Below, piece by piece: positions 7,932-15,409 of a DNA stretch of 64,000 nt. Position 1 is the first letter of the stretch. Every line of letters starts with the position of its first letter. A model generated the notes under the pieces. The model was not told where the DNA came from. It worked only from the letters and a program-made list of their open reading frames with translations, and searched no databases. Source of the stretch: Streptomyces sp. PTY087I2 (GTDB taxonomy: Bacteria > Actinomycetota > Actinomycetes > Streptomycetales > Streptomycetaceae); contig NZ_LZRD01000018.1 in assembly GCF_001687325.1 (NCBI RefSeq), positions 111,487-175,486 on the forward strand, written 5' to 3'. The translations under genes were made by a program, and so were the position numbers.

Positions 7932-9217
7932 GCGGCGATCTCCGGGAACGGCGGGAAGACGGTGCCGGACGCGGAGAGCGGCTTGAGGTCGTCGTACCAC
8001 TGAGCCTGCTCGTCCCAGGCGGCGAAGAACGGCCGCCCGACCCAGTCGGGCCTGCGGGCCTGGAGGAAGCTGAGTACAAAGGCGCGTTCGCCGCCGACGT
8101 CGGCCGTGCCGTGGATCATCACCTTGCCGGGGCCCGCCGACATGACGGGGCCGCGGGCGGTGCGGGCGAGGCCGGAGACGCCGCTGATCGCCTCCGTGTA
8201 GATCTCCAGCGCCCGGGCGAGCGGGAGCCCGAAGTAGTTGCGGGCGCCGGTGTCCCGCTCGACGAACATGTAGTAGGGGACGATGCCGAGTTCGACCTGC
8301 TGCTGCCACATCCGGGCCCAGGCGGCGGCGTCGTCGTTGACATGGGCGACCAGGGGCGCCTGGGCGCGGATGACCGCGCCGGTGGAGCGGATCCGGGCCA
8401 CCGCCTCGCGCACGGCGTCCGTCTCCAGTTCGCGCGGGTGCGAGAAGTGGGCCATGACCGCCACGTGGCGGCCCGCGGCGACGGCCTGCTCGAACAGCCG
8501 CATCAGGTCGTCCGCGTCCGGCCCGGTGGTGAACCGCGCGGGCCAGTAGGACAGCGCCTTGGTGCCGAACCTGAGGGTGCGCACGGCCCGCGCGTCGTCG
8601 GCGAGCAGCGGTTCGACCCAGCGGCGCACCACATCGGTGCGCATGATCATCGGGTCGCCGCCGGTGAACAGCACATCGGTGACCTCGGGGTGCTGAGCGA
8701 GGTAGCCGGTCAGGTCGGCCGGATCGCGCAGCGCCTGGCGCAGCTCGCTCTGGCTGACGAACTGGGCCCAGCGGAAGCAGTATCCGCAGTACGAGTGGCA
8801 GGTCTGCCCCTGGGAGGGGAAGACGAGCACGGTCTCGGCGTACTTGTGCTGCAATCCGTCGAGCCGGCGGCCGTCCAGCATCGGCACGTTGGCCTCCAGC
8901 TGGCCCCCGGGGTGCGGGTTCAGCTCCAGCTGGGCCTCGGCCGCGGCGCGGCGGAGTTCGTCGCGCGGGGCGTCGCCGTCCACCAGGGCGGCCATCCGGT
9001 CGAAGACGTCCGGGGGCAGCATGTCGCGGTGCGGGAAGGTCAGCCGGAAGATCGGGTCGTCGGGCGCTGCCGACCAGTCGATCAGCTCGTCGGCGACGTA
9101 CTCGTTGACCTTGAAGGGCAGCACGCTGCCGACCACGCGCAGGTCGCGGACGTAGGGCTCGGGCATGCCGCGGTCCAGTGCAAGGCGGGCGAGACGCTCG
9201 TTCGCGTAGTGTTTCAC
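7928..9217 (-). CDS. KamA-family radical SAM aminomutase
   Basis: A 429-residue radical S-adenosylmethionine enzyme. The cluster-binding motif is CHSYCGYCF (C140, C144, C147; CX3CX2C) and the SAM-binding FTGGDPM follows at 185-191. GPGK at 362-365 sits where lysine 2,3-aminomutases carry their PLP-binding lysine, so PLP chemistry is likely kept, unlike the short EpmB type. The known reaction of the family is a 1,2-amino shift converting an alpha-amino acid to a beta-amino acid. The substrate is not readable; lysine, glutamate, arginine or another residue are all possible. A 21-bp gap separates it from the N-oxygenase upstream, and it overlaps the epimerase downstream. Confidence 0.93.
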   Translation of the reverse strand: MKHYANERLARLALDRGMPEPYVRDLRVVGSVLPFKVNEYVADELIDWSAAPDDPIFRLTFPHRDMLPPDVFDRMAALVDGDAPRDELRRAAAEAQLELNPHPGGQLEANVPMLDGRRLDGLQHKYAETVLVFPSQGQTCHSYCGYCFRWAQFVSQSELRQALRDPADLTGYLAQHPEVTDVLFTGGDPMIMRTDVVRRWVEPLLADDARAVRTLRFGTKALSYWPARFTTGPDADDLMRLFEQAVAAGRHVAVMAHFSHPRELETDAVREAVARIRSTGAVIRAQAPLVAHVNDDAAAWARMWQQQVELGIVPYYMFVERDTGARNYFGLPLARALEIYTEAISGVSGLARTARGPVMSAGPGKVMIHGTADVGGERAFVLSFLQARRPDWVGRPFFAAWDEQAQWYDDLKPLSASGTVFPPFPEIAA

Positions 9218-9238
9218 CGGAAGATCTCTTCTCCGCCG

Positions 9239-10276
9239 TCAGCTCGCGACATGGGACTTGGACCAGTCGAACTCGACGAGTTCCTGGACGCCCATCCGCT
9301 CGATGAGGGTGTGCAGACCGGTGTAGTCGCGCACGAGCCTCTTGCGGCTCGTCTCCGCCTGGCAGTCCGCGAGCATCTCGTGGCCCCCCTGGATCCCGGC
9401 CAGGTCCATGACGCGGTGCCAGGTCGTGTAGTCGGTGGCGACGAACGCCTCGAGACCCTCGAAGAGCATGTCGCGGAAGTAGCGCTGCTTCTCCTCGTCG
9501 AGCTTGTCGTGCACCATCTCGGCCAGGACGGCGGAGATGGAGGCGTGGCAGTACTCGTCGCGGTTGTGCAGCTTGGCGGTGCTGCTGTTGACCGGCTGGA
9601 TGTCCGGGTCGTCGGCCAGCAGGTCGAGGTAGGCGTTGATGGAGATCTCCGACACGGTCGCGAAGGCCAGGGTGGTGAGGGACTTCTGCCACCGCTGGGA
9701 CGCCGTGTCCCGCAGCCTCAGGTGTTCGCGCGCGGTGTGCGAGATCGGGAGATCGTTGTCGGGCATGGCCCGGCCGCGCCGACGGCGGGTGACCGCGCTG
9801 GCGTTGAGGTGCATCAGGGTGTGGTACTGCTCGTCGACCATCGCCTGGGCGAGCGAGATGTTGAGCGCCTCGTCCTGGAGCATCGGGTACTCGCCCTCCA
9901 TGACCAGGGCGAACGCCGGATTGGCGACCTTCTGCTCGGCCATGATGGTGTGCCGGTTGTACGCGATCCAGGCCCAGCTCATCAGCTCGGACTTCTTGGC
10001 CGGGTCGAGCGCCTGGTAGGTGGGGTGGTCGTGGAAGGGCAGGATGCCCTCCGGGTAGTCGGGCCGGTCGATCTCGAAGAGTTCGTCGAGATCGGGCTCG
10101 TCACGCTTCACGGTGGCCCGGCGGTGCCAGTTGCCGACGAGGCGGCGGATGACGGCGCTCTCGACCTGGTCGTCGGGGTTGTGGCGGGGGACGCCCTCGG
10201 GCAGCCCCCTCAATTCCTCCGGCAGGCCGGTGGGGAATTCCTCTTCGAGGGCCGTGGTCTCCGGTGTGCTGCTCAT
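9239..10276 (-). CDS. AurF-type diiron N-oxygenase
   Basis: A 345-residue non-heme diiron oxygenase. The ligand pattern matches AurF almost exactly in spacing: E114, E149xxH152, E210, H237 and E241xxH244 correspond to AurF E101, E136, H139, E196, H223, E227 and H230. All seven ligands are present, so it should be active. AurF and CmlI oxidise amines to hydroxylamine, nitroso or nitro compounds; here the substrate is presumably an amino acid amine made by the pathway. It lies 156 bp downstream of the 2-oxoglutarate oxygenase gene, the only sizeable gap in the operon, and that gap holds a strong stem-loop. Confidence 0.93.
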   Translation of the reverse strand: MSSTPETTALEEEFPTGLPEELRGLPEGVPRHNPDDQVESAVIRRLVGNWHRRATVKRDEPDLDELFEIDRPDYPEGILPFHDHPTYQALDPAKKSELMSWAWIAYNRHTIMAEQKVANPAFALVMEGEYPMLQDEALNISLAQAMVDEQYHTLMHLNASAVTRRRRGRAMPDNDLPISHTAREHLRLRDTASQRWQKSLTTLAFATVSEISINAYLDLLADDPDIQPVNSSTAKLHNRDEYCHASISAVLAEMVHDKLDEEKQRYFRDMLFEGLEAFVATDYTTWHRVMDLAGIQGGHEMLADCQAETSRKRLVRDYTGLHTLIERMGVQELVEFDWSKSHVAS

Positions 10277-10337
10277 GGTTCGCCTTACGAGGTCGACGTA
10301 CGGGTGGATGCGGGGCGCACGGACGCTTCCCTGCCGC

Positions 10338-10372
10338 CCGCGCGCCCCGGCCGGTCCTGCACGGGCGCGCGG
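10338..10372 (-). promoter_or_regulatory. GC-rich stem-loop between first and second operon genes
   Basis: Arms CCGCGCGCCC (10338-10347) and GGGCGCGCGG (10363-10372) are perfectly complementary with a 15-nt loop. The structure lies in the 156-bp gap between the oxygenase gene and the AurF-type gene. No U-run follows on either strand, so it may act as an RNA-stability or attenuation element rather than a strong terminator. Confidence 0.45.
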
Positions 10373-10432
10373 CCGGGCGCGGGTGATGAAGTGCGGGCGG
10401 CGGCACGCGGCGGTGCGCCGGCCGGCCCGTGG

Positions 10433-11161
10433 TCAGCGCTGGGCGGCGATCCAGTAGCGCGTGAGGTGTCGCTTGGCGTCCCGGTAGGCGGAACGGGCGT
10501 GCACCATGCGCTGGTTGTCCCAGACGAGGACCGAGTCCTCCGGGATGAGCACGGAGATCTTCTCCTGCCGGAAGAACTCCTCGGCCTGCTCGGCGAGGCG
10601 GACGCCGAAGCTCCCGAGGGGCAGTTCCGCGGGGTCGACCGAGGCGTTGACCGGCGGGTCGTACTGGCCGGTGGTGAGCAGGTTGTAGCTGAACCGGAGG
10701 ATCTCCTGGCCGCTGTCGGTCCGCTCCACCACGGGGCGCAGCACCCCTTCGGTGCCGACGCCTCCGGTGTTGTGGCCGAGCCATTCGATCCCCCGCTCGT
10801 GGAGGGCGGCTCGGTCCTTCTCGCTCAGGGCGTCCACGAACCGCCGCATGTCGGCGAGTTCGGTGTGCCCGCTGCCACAGGTCGCCTGGACGCGGCAGTG
10901 CAGGGCCAGGTAGCTGGGCGGCGGGTTCCAGCCCGGCGCCTCCGTGTGCACCAGAATGGTGTTGACGCTCTTGGAATAGCGCCGCTCCTCGAATCCAGGA
11001 GCCGCCTTGACCTGGTAGCGGAGAGAGCCGTCGTATTGCGGCACGAGCTCGCCGAACGCGCGGAGCGCTTCGGCGGCCTCTTCATCCGTGCGAATACCGT
11101 CGAGGACGGTATATCCGTATTCCGCGAGTTCCCAGGTGTGAACATCAAGTGCCGTAGACAT
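10433..11161 (-). CDS. Fe(II)/2-oxoglutarate-dependent oxygenase (clavaminate synthase-like)
   Basis: A 242-residue TauD/clavaminate-synthase-like oxygenase. The iron triad is H72-x-E74 in ILVHTEAP and H221 in MVHARSAYRD, with the 2-oxoglutarate arginine probably in RHLTRYW (231-237). HxE rather than HxD is typical of amino-acid beta-hydroxylases such as VioC and AsnO. It probably hydroxylates or desaturates an amino acid substrate. The ATG at 11161 is preceded by a GGGGGA ribosome site about six bases upstream, which decides against the longer in-frame start at 11233. It is the first gene of the region-1 operon, and the promoter should lie in the AT-richer 11162-11400 stretch. Confidence 0.9.
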   Translation of the reverse strand: MSTALDVHTWELAEYGYTVLDGIRTDEEAAEALRAFGELVPQYDGSLRYQVKAAPGFEERRYSKSVNTILVHTEAPGWNPPPSYLALHCRVQATCGSGHTELADMRRFVDALSEKDRAALHERGIEWLGHNTGGVGTEGVLRPVVERTDSGQEILRFSYNLLTTGQYDPPVNASVDPAELPLGSFGVRLAEQAEEFFRQEKISVLIPEDSVLVWDNQRMVHARSAYRDAKRHLTRYWIAAQR

Positions 11162-11642
11162 GTTGAATCCCCCAAGCATCAACAGACGACGAGAACATCG
11201 TATCCGGCTCTCGGCCGCTCGATCTTCAGCCAATTCACGCGACTACGCAATGCATCAACATGTGACATGGATCACCGCCTCACAGATGAACCACTTCGCT
11301 TCGCAAATGATCGACAAAGAGTATCGCCGCAGATGAAGGGGGTATGACGGAGGATCCTCCCATCGGCCCGCAAAGTTGCGCTGCGTCCGCATAGTGCGTA
11401 TCAGACCGCAGATAGCGGAATCTTCAGATCACCTCCACCTATATTTCGGCCAACCTTGACGAGCACATCGTCGGCGGAATCGGAGAGGGACACGAGGCCG
11501 CCGACGCTGTGCGCCCCATGTCTCCGAGCACAAACAGCTGCAAAGTGATCCGCGTCATTTCGTGATGGTTGCCTCCCGTTCCGAGGAGGCTGTCCGAGGC
11601 GGCCTCCAGGACCGGGGACCGCCTCCCCACCACGTTTCGCTG
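11162..11642. other. Intergenic region upstream of the region-1 operon
   Basis: This 481-bp stretch has lower GC than its surroundings in 11162-11460 and should carry the promoter of the minus-strand operon; a TACGAT-like hexamer on the minus strand near 11200 is a weak -10 candidate. A perfect 12-bp palindrome GGAGGATCCTCC is at 11349-11360. On the minus strand, 11401-11493 encodes a 30-residue protein-like tail (VSLSDSADDVLVK... ending PLSAV) without a credible ribosome site, possibly the remnant of a lost gene. Nothing else was recognised. Confidence 0.5.
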
Positions 11643-12389
11643 TCACACCCGGTGCCGCACCCACACGTTGGGCTCGACGTACACCGCGTACCCGTGGGCG
11701 AGCGCGCAGTGGACCGGGACGAGCGCGCCCGGTACCTCCACCGGGCCGTCCGTGTCGAACGGCAGCCCGGTCCATTGCCGCCACTGCGCGAGCGAACCGC
11801 TCACCGTCATCGACACGGTGGCGACCGAGTCCACCGTCCCGCCCGCCCGGACGTGGACCCGCAGCCAGGGGTCCTCCGGCAGCCCGTCGTCGGGCCGGGT
11901 CAGGCGGGCGTACTCCTCCATCGGCAGGCCGGGGCGCAGGTGCTTGCCGCTCGGCCGTACCGGGGCGACGACTTCCCGGAAGCCGAGCGCCCGCGCGTTG
12001 TCCCGCATCGCGGCGAGCATCCGGCCCGAAAGGCCCTTGCCCTGGTGGCCGGTGGCCACCGTGATCTCGATCGCGCCGACCGTGTCGGGCGTACGGCCGC
12101 GCCGCAGGTCGGCGAAGGCCCACAGCAGCATCCGGTCCCAGCCGCCGACGGGCAGTTCGCCGCGTCCGGGGGCGTCCAGCGCGAAGGGCACGCTGTAGGC
12201 GCGGGCGACCACAACACCCTCGGGGTCGGTGGCGACCAGCACGTACTGGGGGAACTCGACCGCGATCCGGGCGAAGTTCGCCCAGCCGACGATGTCCTCC
12301 AGCACGAACTCCGGCCAGGTGACCGGCATTCCGTCCAGGGCGCCGGCGAGCTCGGGGCGCTCGGCGAGGGTGGTGATGTTCAGCTCCAT
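11643..12389 (-). CDS. GNAT-family acetyltransferase
   Basis: A 248-residue N-acetyltransferase-like protein. The acetyl-CoA loop is visible as ATGHQGKGLSGRMLAAM around residue 115, giving the Q/RxxGxG/A pattern, followed by RALGFREVVAPVRPSGK. The start at 12389 (MELNITTLAERPEL) is chosen because longer frames only shadow the divergent acetyltransferase gene. The substrate is unknown; its C-terminal half (PWLRVHVRAGG ... VWVRHRV) is typical of a Streptomyces subgroup with no assigned role. It runs toward region 1 but is separated from it by 480 bp, so membership of that operon is unlikely. Confidence 0.85.
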   Translation of the reverse strand: MELNITTLAERPELAGALDGMPVTWPEFVLEDIVGWANFARIAVEFPQYVLVATDPEGVVVARAYSVPFALDAPGRGELPVGGWDRMLLWAFADLRRGRTPDTVGAIEITVATGHQGKGLSGRMLAAMRDNARALGFREVVAPVRPSGKHLRPGLPMEEYARLTRPDDGLPEDPWLRVHVRAGGTVDSVATVSMTVSGSLAQWRQWTGLPFDTDGPVEVPGALVPVHCALAHGYAVYVEPNVWVRHRV

Positions 12390-12489
12390 ACGCGCGACCC
12401 TAGGCCGCCCGTACCCCTCCGACCAGCGATTATCGGCGCGGGCCGCCGCGCTCCGGAGGCGGCGGGCGGCCCGGCTACCCTCTCGCCGC

Positions 12490-13047
12490 ATGACCACGAT
12501 GACACCACCGAACTCTCCCGCCCCCGTACATATCCGGCCCTGCCGGGCGGCCGACCTCGACGTGCTGGAGCGGCACATGCCCTCGCCCGGCCGGACCCGG
12601 CGGCACGCGGCCCGGTTCGACCGGCAGGAGCAGGGGCGCGCCACCTTCCTGACCGCCTGGGCCGACGACGTACCGGTCGGAACGGCGCAGATCCTGTGGC
12701 AGGGCTGCGCGGCACCCGAGGTGCAGGCCCGCTTCCCCGGCTGCCCCGAGCTGAACGGGCTCGCGATCTGGCCACCGGAGCTGCGTTCCCGGGGCATCGG
12801 CTCGGCGTTGATCCGGGCGGCGGAGGAGACGGTCCGGGCCGCCGGTCACGCGCTGATCGGCCTGGGCGTGGACGACGACAACCACCGGGCGACCGCGCTC
12901 TACCTGCGGATCGGCTACCGGGAGACCGGCTGCCGCTACCTGGACCGGTACGCGTACCTCGACGACGAAGGCGTCCGGCACGAGGTCGCGGACCCGGCCC
13001 GCTTCCTGGTCAAGGAGCTGGACGGGGGCGCTCCCGGGCCGACGTGA
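12490..13047 (+). CDS. GNAT-family acetyltransferase
   Basis: A 185-residue GNAT enzyme with the complete motif: NGLAIWPPELRSRGIGSALIRAAEE (RxxGIG acetyl-CoA loop near residues 103-108), then GLGVDDDNHRATALYLRIGYRET as motif B. The start is the ATG at 12490, which opens with tandem MTTMTPP; the longer upstream frame would run through the divergent gene. The acceptor cannot be inferred. It is divergent from the neighbouring GNAT gene across a 100-bp gap that must hold both promoters. Confidence 0.87.
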   Translation: MTTMTPPNSPAPVHIRPCRAADLDVLERHMPSPGRTRRHAARFDRQEQGRATFLTAWADDVPVGTAQILWQGCAAPEVQARFPGCPELNGLAIWPPELRSRGIGSALIRAAEETVRAAGHALIGLGVDDDNHRATALYLRIGYRETGCRYLDRYAYLDDEGVRHEVADPARFLVKELDGGAPGPT

Positions 13048-13151
13048 TCCGGCCGGAACCGTGAGGTGTGCATGCCGCGTCCCCACCCGTGACTTCCACC
13101 CCGTGCGCCACCTGTGGTCACCCGTCGAGGACCCCGTCGAGGAGCAGAACC

Positions 13152-13802
13152 ATGACCCAGCCCGGCAGTACACCGAACCGCCCCCGGAGAGGCGCCGGAT
13201 GCCTACAGAGCCTGCTGGTGCTCGCGTTGATCCTCGGCCTGGGCTACGGAGCGTCCAAGATCTTCGGTGACGATGCGTCGAAGTCGAAGGGGTCCTCGTC
13301 CGCATCGGACGGCAAGGGCGGATCGTGGGAGGTCGGCGACTGCGGCGGCCCGGACCCGGAGAACAAGCCGGACGGCTACCGCGCCTTCGACTGCGACGAC
13401 CAGGGCGCGACCTTCAAGGCCCTGAAGATCGAGGACGCGAGCTTCCTGCCCGACGCGATCCAGTGCCCGGCCGGAACGGACCTGATCATCAAGGTCTCCC
13501 GGGTCTTCGGCTCCGGCGACGGCAAGAAGGGCGGCGGCATCCCGACCAACACCGTCTGCGGCCGCAACCTGACGGGCGACCACCCCGGCGACGCGGGCGC
13601 CGGCGGCGGCCAGCTCGTGGAGGGCGACTGCGTCACGGCGACGGCCAAGGAGATCGCCTGCGCCTCGGCCGGGGCGGACGACTTCAAGGTCCTCGGCCTG
13701 GTCAAGGAGAAGACGGAGTGCCCGGCGGCGACCACGGAGCCGATGCAGCTGATGATGGCGATGGGCCGCCCGTACGACGTGATCTGCGGCGGCAAGGTCT
13801 GA
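13152..13802 (+). CDS. Membrane-anchored LppU-like secreted protein
   Basis: A 216-residue protein with a short basic N-terminus, one transmembrane or signal-anchor helix at about residues 18-37 (CLQSLLVLALILGLGYGA), a Ser/Lys/Asp-rich spacer and a Cys-rich extracellular domain with six or more cysteines (GDCGGPDP, AFDCDD, IQCPAG, NTVCGR, EGDCVT, IACAS, TECPA, VICGG). This resembles the LppU/SCO3897-type extracytoplasmic proteins of actinomycetes, whose function is unknown. The ATG at 13152 has a GAGGAG ribosome site about six bases upstream. A strong terminator hairpin follows the stop. Confidence 0.75.
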   Translation: MTQPGSTPNRPRRGAGCLQSLLVLALILGLGYGASKIFGDDASKSKGSSSASDGKGGSWEVGDCGGPDPENKPDGYRAFDCDDQGATFKALKIEDASFLPDAIQCPAGTDLIIKVSRVFGSGDGKKGGGIPTNTVCGRNLTGDHPGDAGAGGGQLVEGDCVTATAKEIACASAGADDFKVLGLVKEKTECPAATTEPMQLMMAMGRPYDVICGGKV

Positions 13803-13846
13803 CCGGACCGATGGCGACCGCCCCGGTCGCGCAAGCACCTCTGTCG

Positions 13847-13870
13847 GGGCCGCTCCTTCGGAGCGGCCCC
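13847..13870. terminator. Bidirectional terminator hairpin
   Basis: GGGGCCGCTC (13847-13856) and GAGCGGCCCC (13861-13870) form a perfect 10-bp stem with a four-base loop. It lies between the convergent stops at 13802 and 13878, so it can serve both genes. Confidence 0.75.
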
Positions 13871-13877
13871 GCGGCGG

Positions 13878-14285
13878 TCAGCGGCGCAGCCAGGGCCAGG
13901 ACTGCGGACCGGGCCAGCCGTCGACGGCCAGACCGACGGAGTGCACCTTGTTGATGTGCCGCTGGAACTCCTTCATCGCCGCCTGCGACTGCGGGCCGAA
14001 GTATCCGTCGATCGCGCCCGCGTAGTAGCCGGTCTCGCGGAGCTGGCACTGGGCCTCGATGCCGGCCGCCGTCACGATGTCGGCGCGCGGGACGGCCGTC
14101 ATGCCGTCGTACCACCCGGCGTACCAGTACCCGCCCCTGAGGTTCATGTCGCAGCTGTACGCGGCGGAGACGGCAGCCTGGGAGGTGCCGGTGGCGTTCG
14201 CGGCGGCGGCCGTACCCGGGGCGAGTGCGACGGCGGCGGCCAGCGCCACTGCCGCGACGGAGAGTCGGCGGGTGAGTCTGTGCAT
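13878..14285 (-). CDS. Secreted peptidoglycan-binding-like protein
   Basis: A 135-residue precursor with a Sec signal peptide (MHRLTRRLSVAAVALAAA ... GTAAAANA, cleavage near residue 30). The mature part begins with CDMNLRGGYWYAGWYDG and ends with a peptidoglycan-binding type-1-like repeat (GAIDGYFGPQSQAAMKEF ... VDGWPGPQSWPWLRR). The two cysteines (CDMN and EAQC) probably form a disulfide. No catalytic domain is present. It is the most divergent of three tandem paralogues here, and its mature domain is also the extracellular domain of the divergent HTH membrane protein at 15410. The start is the ATG at 14285; the longer in-frame extension has no signal-peptide logic. Confidence 0.82.
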   Translation of the reverse strand: MHRLTRRLSVAAVALAAAVALAPGTAAAANATGTSQAAVSAAYSCDMNLRGGYWYAGWYDGMTAVPRADIVTAAGIEAQCQLRETGYYAGAIDGYFGPQSQAAMKEFQRHINKVHSVGLAVDGWPGPQSWPWLRR

Positions 14286-14376
14286 GGGTGATCCCTTCGG
14301 TGGAGGAGCGACTTCGGAGTCCGGGACAGGGCGCGGCTGCCCCGTCCACCCCCGTGGGGCGGGACAGCCGGCGCGG

Positions 14377-14772
14377 TCACGTCTGACGCAGGCGCTTCCA
14401 GGTGTTGGGGCCGACGATGCCGTCAACGTGGGCGGACCCCATGTAGGTGGCCTGGAACCAGCGGACGGCGGCCCTGGTGCGCGGCCCGAACGCGCCGTCG
14501 ACCGCCAGTTCCGTGTCGTGGTACGCGTAGTACGCGGTGGTGTTGGCGATCAGCGCCTGCACTTCGAACACGGCGACACCCTTGCTGCCCTCGGCGAGCA
14601 GCGCGTTCGTGCCCTTGTAGTAGCCGCAGTACCAGCCGGCGCTCGGGTCCTTCTTGCAGGACGAGGCGGCGGACGCGGCAGACGCGGCGGACGCGGTGGG
14701 CGACATCGCGACGGAGGTTCCGAACAGCGCGACGGTGATCATCGCCGTGGCGAGGAGCTTACGGGCCTTCAT
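14377..14772 (-). CDS. Secreted peptidoglycan-binding-like protein
   Basis: A 131-residue paralogue of its two neighbours. The signal peptide is MKARKLLATAMITVALFGTS with an Ala/Ser-rich cleavage region (ASAASAASAASS). The mature domain has CKKDPSAGWYCGYYKGTNALL and then VDGAFGPRTRAAVRWF ... VDGIVGPNTWKRLRQT, the two halves of a peptidoglycan-binding fold. The ATG at 14772 is preferred over the in-frame TTG at 14781 because GGAG lies ten bases upstream of the ATG but only two from the TTG. No enzyme domain is present, so wall binding or signalling is inferred. Confidence 0.82.
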   Translation of the reverse strand: MKARKLLATAMITVALFGTSVAMSPTASAASAASAASSCKKDPSAGWYCGYYKGTNALLAEGSKGVAVFEVQALIANTTAYYAYHDTELAVDGAFGPRTRAAVRWFQATYMGSAHVDGIVGPNTWKRLRQT

Positions 14773-14814
14773 GTGGAGCAATCTCCTTCGGGAGCGTGAA
14801 CCGGGTACGGGACG

Positions 14815-15216
14815 TCATCGCTTGCCGTAGCGCAGCATTTCCCAGGTCCGCGGCCCGACGATGCCGTCGGAGATCACTTCGCTGCCGTAGTACCACTGGA
14901 ACCAGGTCACGGCGGACTTGGTGTTCGCCCCGTAGATGCCGTCGACCACGAGCTTGGTGCCGCCGGGCTCTCCGTAACGGGTGGTCTCGTTGATGAGTGC
15001 CTGGATCTCCTTGACGTGGTCGCCCTGGCTGCCGAGCTCTGCCCACTGGGTGCCGGCGTGGTACCCGCAGTAGCGGCCCACGGTGCTGGTGCCGGGGCAG
15101 GCGTCGGCCGCCCGGACGGTCGAGTCGGCGATCGCGGGGACGGCCGGCGCGAACGCGGTGAACGCCGCCGCGGCCAGGGCGGCGGCCGCGACCCGTGCGA
15201 CACGGGTTCGATGCAT
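14815..15216 (-). CDS. Secreted peptidoglycan-binding-like protein
   Basis: A 133-residue precursor, third member of the tandem set. The signal peptide MHRTRVARVAAAALAAAAFT ... PAIADS is followed by ACPGTSTVGRYCGYHAGTQ and the wall-binding fold VDGIYGANTKSAVTWFQ ... DGIVGPRTWEMLRYGKR. It is read divergently from the HTH-transmembrane gene at 15410 across a 193-bp gap, so the two probably share a control region. Gene spacing in the set (42 and 91 bp) allows co-transcription of all three. Confidence 0.83.
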   Translation of the reverse strand: MHRTRVARVAAAALAAAAFTAFAPAVPAIADSTVRAADACPGTSTVGRYCGYHAGTQWAELGSQGDHVKEIQALINETTRYGEPGGTKLVVDGIYGANTKSAVTWFQWYYGSEVISDGIVGPRTWEMLRYGKR

Positions 15217-15409
15217 GGTGACTGCCTCTCAAGTGGCATGTTGCGAGGACTGCTTCAGCCTGTCGGAGGGGGAGTCGGCCGGGCCATCGGATGGGACTCA
15301 TCGCGGGTATTCTGGGACGTCCCGGGCTCTGATCTGCTCGAACCCGGCCCGGGACAGGACGATCGTGGTCCGGACAGGGACCGGTTCCGGTTCAGAAATG
15401 AGGGGTTCC

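Noticed and set aside
6552..9692. 1046-residue minus-strand frame joining the epimerase to upstream sequence
   Set aside because: The extension beyond 7931 runs out of frame through the radical SAM gene; the real start at 7931 overlaps that gene's stop by 4 bp.
8111..11347. 1078-residue plus-strand ORF
   Set aside because: Antisense to KamA-, AurF- and oxygenase-type genes whose motifs are intact; composition is shadow-like.
11439..11633. 64-residue minus-strand ORF as a possible small peptide
   Set aside because: No ribosome site, no signal peptide or core-like features; the alternative frame at 11401-11493 is more protein-like.
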